Of a DNA stretch of 64,000 bases, positions 60,798 through 64,000 are shown one piece after another; positions within the stretch are counted from its first letter, which is position 1; every line of letters begins with the position of its first letter. The stretch is from Accumulibacter sp. (GTDB taxonomy: Bacteria > Pseudomonadota > Gammaproteobacteria > Burkholderiales > Rhodocyclaceae). The notes under the pieces were generated by a model. The model had not been told where the DNA came from and made no database searches. It saw only the letters and a list, made by a program, of their open reading frames with translations. The stretch covers positions 62,001 through 126,000 of the forward strand of contig JACKLX010000006.1 in NCBI GenBank assembly GCA_024235695.1, read 5' to 3'. The translations under genes and the position numbers were made by a program.

Positions 60798-61739
60798 TCA
60801 GCGGCGCTGGTGCGGATGGACTTCGAAGCGGAATAGCTCGGCCTGTTCGCTGTCGACGATGACCTTCACCCAGCCCAGCAGTGGGTAGCCGAAGGTTTCC
60901 AGGCGAGTGAAGTTGGCGATCGGCAACTTGCTGACCGGATCGCGCAGCGGTTGGTCGATGCGGCGCCAGTGCGTGTCGCCGTGAATCAGCAGAACCTGTC
61001 CCGGGAAGCCCAGGGTTTCGCGGCGCAGGGTGTCGAGCAACTGCCGGTAGCCGGCGTGCCCGAGGCCGGCGGCATAGTGCTTGAATCCCGGGTTGGCCTG
61101 CATGACGATGACGATGGCCGCCGCCTGCTCGCGCCGAGCCTTGGCGAATGCCTGCTCGAGCCACTCGATGACCTGCGGGTTGCGGGCGAGATACTCCGCA
61201 CCTGGTTTGGCGCCCATCCCCCAGTTGTTGGTCGGGCCGGGGACGTTCAGTGACACGAAGAGCACCGGACCCAGCCGCCAGCGAAGCTGTTCGGGGTAGG
61301 CGCCAGGCTGTCGCTCGACGGCGATCGTCCGCTTGCCAAGCGAGCGCGGTGCGGCGAAGAAGATTTCGCGCAGTTTCTGCAGACGTTCGAGCGGGTCGTA
61401 ATGGCCGGCGGTCAACTGATGGCAGTCGGCCCAATCGTTGTCGCCGGGGACGTAGATCAGCGGCACGCGCGAAGCGTCGAAGAGCGCCCGGCGTTCGAGA
61501 AACAGCTGGTCGCTGCAGCGCATCCGGCTGTCCTTGAAGTCGCCGGCGTGAACGATCAACTGCGGGTTCTCGGCGGCGATGTCGTCGAGCATGAGCGGCA
61601 ACTCCTGCTCCTCGTAGCTGTTGTAGGGCGTGTCACCGATGACCGCGAAGCGCCAGGTTTCGGCCTGCGTCAGGTTGGCCAGCAGCAGGCCGGCCGCGGC
61701 GAGCAGGCCGGCAAGTACGTTGGTCAGGCGACTGGTCAA
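60798..61739 (-). CDS. Exported calcineurin-like metallophosphoesterase
   Basis: A 313-residue protein from TTG 61739, which overlaps the mutS stop as TTGA. The signal peptide ends NLTQA. Metallophosphoesterase motifs are present: [11 protein letters not shown] (D-x-H position has D-x-P), VHAGDFKDS (GD), [11 protein letters not shown] (GDND in place of GNHD) and a late [10 protein letters not shown] (GHxH-like). The substitution of His by Thr-Pro and Asp resembles a known exported subgroup. Substrate unknown. It is probably translated with mutS. Confidence 0.85.
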   Translation of the reverse strand: MTSRLTNVLAGLLAAAGLLLANLTQAETWRFAVIGDTPYNSYEEQELPLMLDDIAAENPQLIVHAGDFKDSRMRCSDQLFLERRALFDASRVPLIYVPGDNDWADCHQLTAGHYDPLERLQKLREIFFAAPRSLGKRTIAVERQPGAYPEQLRWRLGPVLFVSLNVPGPTNNWGMGAKPGAEYLARNPQVIEWLEQAFAKARREQAAAIVIVMQANPGFKHYAAGLGHAGYRQLLDTLRRETLGFPGQVLLIHGDTHWRRIDQPLRDPVSKLPIANFTRLETFGYPLLGWVKVIVDSEQAELFRFEVHPHQRR

Positions 61740-64000
61740 AGCAGCGATCGCAGTTCGTAAAGGGTGGCGAGCGCCTCGCGCGGCGTCAGCTGGTCCGGAT
61801 CGACGCGTTGCAGCCGGTCGACTGCCGGATGGCTGGCCGGCTCGCTCGCTTCGGCGGCGTTCGCCAGGGCAGTGGCGAACAGGTCGGGCTGCAGCGGGTT
61901 GATCGACGCCCGCTGCTCGAACTCGCGCAACTGCCGGCGGGCCGCCCTGACCACCGAAGACGGGATGCCGGCCAGCGCCGCGACCTGAATGCCGTAACTC
62001 TGGCTGGCCGGACCTTCCTCGACCGCGTGCAGAAAGACGATGCGCTCGCCGTGCTCGATGGCACCGAGGTGGACATTGGCCAGTTCGGCGTATTCGTTGG
62101 CGAGCAGGGTCAGCTCGAAGTAGTGTGTCGCGAACAGCGTCAGGCAGCGGTTCTTCTCGATCAGCTGGCGACAGATCGCGAAAGCCAGCGCCATGCCGTC
62201 AAAGGTCGAGGTGCCGCGTCCCACTTCGTCCATCAGCACCAGGCTGCGCTCGGTCGCGTGATGGAGGATCGCTGCCGATTCGGTCATTTCGACCATGAAG
62301 GTCGAGCGACCACCGGCGAGATCGTCGGCCGCGCCGATACGCGTGAAGATCTGGTCGAGCGGGCCGAGGACGGCGCTGCTGGCCGGCACGTAGCTGCCGA
62401 CGTGGGCGAGCAGTGCGATCAACGCCGTCTGCCGCATGTAGGTCGACTTGCCGCCCATGTTCGGGCCGGTGATCAGCAGCAGTCGCCGGTGGTCGTCGAG
62501 GCGTGTCTGGTTGGCGATGAAGGGTTCGCCGTCGGCAAGCTGGTCCTCGACGACCGGATGGCGTCCAGCTTCGATCAGCAGGCCCGGCTCGGACGAAAAC
62601 AGCGGCCGGCAATAGTTGCGCCGCAGCGCCGTGTCGGCGAAAGCCGCCAGCAGATCGACGTTGGCCACCGCCTGCGCGATCTGCTGCAGGCGCGGCAGAT
62701 CGCCCTGCAATTCGCCCAGCAGACCGTCGTAGAGCAGCTTCTCGCGGGCCAGCGAGCGGTCCCTGGCCGACAGGGCCTTGTCTTCGAAAGCCTTTAGCTC
62801 GGGCGTCAGATAGCGCTCGGCGTTCTTCAGTGTTTGCCGGCGACGGTAGTCGTCGGGGATCCGGGCAGCATTGGCGTGCGTCACCTCGATGAAGAAACCA
62901 TGCACGCGGTTGTACTCGACCTTGAGGTTGGCGATACCCGTGCGTTCGCGTTCGCGCGCCTCGAGTGCGAGCAGGAAGGCGCCACAGTTGTCGTTCAGGG
63001 CGCGCAATTCGTCGAGTTCGGCGTCGTAGCCGCCAGCGATGACGCCGCCGTCGCGGATCAGGCTCGCCGGTTCCGGCATGATCGCTCGACGCAGACGGTC
63101 GAGCGCCTCGACCGGTGTCGCCAGTTGCTCGCGCAGTTCGGCGAGCAGCGGCGCGGCGCTCGCCACCAGCGGCAAGCGCAGCTCGTCGAGAGCAAGCAGG
63201 CTGTCGCGCAGACTCGACAGGTCGCGCGGCCGGGCGCTGCAGAGCGCGATGCGACCGGCGATCCGTTCGATGTCGGCAATCCCGCGCAAGGCCTGGCGCA
63301 GCGCTCGCAGCGTGCGATCACCATCGTCGAGCAGCATCGCGATTGCGGCATGGCGGGCAGTCGGGATCGCCGGATCGCGCAGAGGGTGATGAAGCGCGTG
63401 CCGCAGCAGCCGCGAGCCCATCGAGGTGATGCAGTTGTCGAGCAGGCTGTACAAGGTTGGCGCGGTCTGGCCACGCAAGGTTTCGGTGAGTTCGAGATTG
63501 CGCCGGGTGGCGGTGTCCAGGCCGAGGAAGGTCGCGTCGCGTTCGACGATCAGCGCCTGCAGGTGCGGCAGGGCGCGCGCCTGCGTCGCCTGCGCGTAAC
63601 GCAGCAGGGCGCCGGCAGCGGCTATCGCCGGTCGCAGTCCGTCGGCGCCGAAACCGGCCAGCGAGCGGGTGGCGAAATGCGCACACAGTTCGCGGCTGGC
63701 CGCCTCGACGTCGAAGTGCCATGCCGGCTGACGCGTCAGCGCCGCCTCGACCGCAATCCCCGGGTCAAAGCCATCGGCAACGATGATTTCAGCCGGCCGA
63801 ATGCGCTCCAGGGTCGTCGCCAGTCGCGCCGCCGTGACTTCGCAGACGCGGAACTCGCCGCTGGCCAGATTGATCCAGGCCAGCCCGACGACTTGCCGCG
63901 TGGCGTGGATGGCGAGCAGCAGGGTGTCGCGTTTTTCGTCGAGCAGCGCCGCGTCGGTCAGCGTTCCGGGCGTAACGATCCGTGCCACCGCTCGCTCGAC
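61736..64000 (-). CDS. mutS: DNA mismatch repair protein MutS (N-terminus beyond the window)
   Basis: The frame is open to base 64000 (reading [20 protein letters not shown]), so the mismatch-reading domain I with its FxE motif, roughly the first 100 residues, lies outside. The 754 residues here cover connector, core, clamp and ATPase domains. Motifs are [16 protein letters not shown] (Walker A), [15 protein letters not shown] (Walker B/D-loop) and FATHYFELT. The C-terminal helix-turn-helix region [18 protein letters not shown] is also visible. MutS recognises mismatches and recruits MutL. Its stop overlaps the phosphoesterase start. Confidence 0.98.
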   Translation of the reverse strand, partial: VERAVARIVTPGTLTDAALLDEKRDTLLLAIHATRQVVGLAWINLASGEFRVCEVTAARLATTLERIRPAEIIVADGFDPGIAVEAALTRQPAWHFDVEAASRELCAHFATRSLAGFGADGLRPAIAAAGALLRYAQATQARALPHLQALIVERDATFLGLDTATRRNLELTETLRGQTAPTLYSLLDNCITSMGSRLLRHALHHPLRDPAIPTARHAAIAMLLDDGDRTLRALRQALRGIADIERIAGRIALCSARPRDLSSLRDSLLALDELRLPLVASAAPLLAELREQLATPVEALDRLRRAIMPEPASLIRDGGVIAGGYDAELDELRALNDNCGAFLLALEARERERTGIANLKVEYNRVHGFFIEVTHANAARIPDDYRRRQTLKNAERYLTPELKAFEDKALSARDRSLAREKLLYDGLLGELQGDLPRLQQIAQAVANVDLLAAFADTALRRNYCRPLFSSEPGLLIEAGRHPVVEDQLADGEPFIANQTRLDDHRRLLLITGPNMGGKSTYMRQTALIALLAHVGSYVPASSAVLGPLDQIFTRIGAADDLAGGRSTFMVEMTESAAILHHATERSLVLMDEVGRGTSTFDGMALAFAICRQLIEKNRCLTLFATHYFELTLLANEYAELANVHLGAIEHGERIVFLHAVEEGPASQSYGIQVAALAGIPSSVVRAARRQLREFEQRASINPLQPDLFATALANAAEASEPASHPAVDRLQRVDPDQLTPREALATLYELRSLL

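Overview
The window is GC-rich, gene-dense bacterial DNA with strong GC3 bias. Gene content and order (rpsO-pnp, rpmE-rho-trxA, pyrG-kdsA-eno-ftsB, a PHA-system protein, a phasin, 7Fe ferredoxin) point to a betaproteobacterium of the Rhodocyclales. The giant multi-module proteins together with storage-granule genes make a 'Candidatus Accumulibacter'-like organism the best guess. This is an inference, because no rRNA is present.

Layout. (1) 1-22538: one giant surface or secreted protein, cut by the left edge and split into two reading frames by an apparent -1 frameshift near 19200. It carries CARDB-like repeats, nine putative Ig repeats, an Rhs-like segment, a dockerin-like pair of calcium loops, beta-propellers, a complete subtilase triad and a zincin-like HExxH motif. 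The second frame holds a 651-bp tandem duplication. (2) 22472-27189: a small same-strand locus with a DUF3467 protein, a short protein resembling the C-terminal tail of M50-peptidase/HlyD hybrids, a shortened SecA paralogue, a HlyD/RND-type adaptor and an XRE-type HTH protein. I read it as a candidate dedicated export system for the giant protein. (3) 27329-32551: dksA, pnp, rpsO, mobA, a hypothetical protein and a ProQ/FinO-domain RNA-binding protein.

(4) 32746-40778: a storage-lipid neighbourhood. It has a bifunctional fatty acyl-CoA reductase, a phasin, a patatin-like lipase, a TetR regulator, a TPR-like protein, a wax ester synthase/DGAT, a stand-alone acyl-CoA-binding protein and a PHA-system protein. 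Together these could make and coat neutral-lipid or wax-ester inclusions alongside PHA; fadD lies about 8 kb further on. (5) 40797-48273: housekeeping genes (rsgA, pterin dehydratase, M48 protease, orn, an ArnT/PMT-type glycosyltransferase, rpmE, rho, trxA, fdxA). (6) 48563-52950: fadD, an ankyrin lipoprotein, a membrane-anchored THI5-like binding protein and an isochorismatase-like hydrolase.

(7) 53070-64000: the pyrG-kdsA-DUF1330-eno-ftsB cluster, a SIMPL-domain protein, a thiol peroxidase with slyD, a branched-chain amino acid-type binding protein, a calcineurin-like phosphoesterase and mutS, which is cut by the right edge. I saw no tRNA, rRNA, CRISPR array, insertion sequence or prophage. 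Apart from the doubtful 3' tail of the giant gene there is no gene-free stretch above 300 bases.
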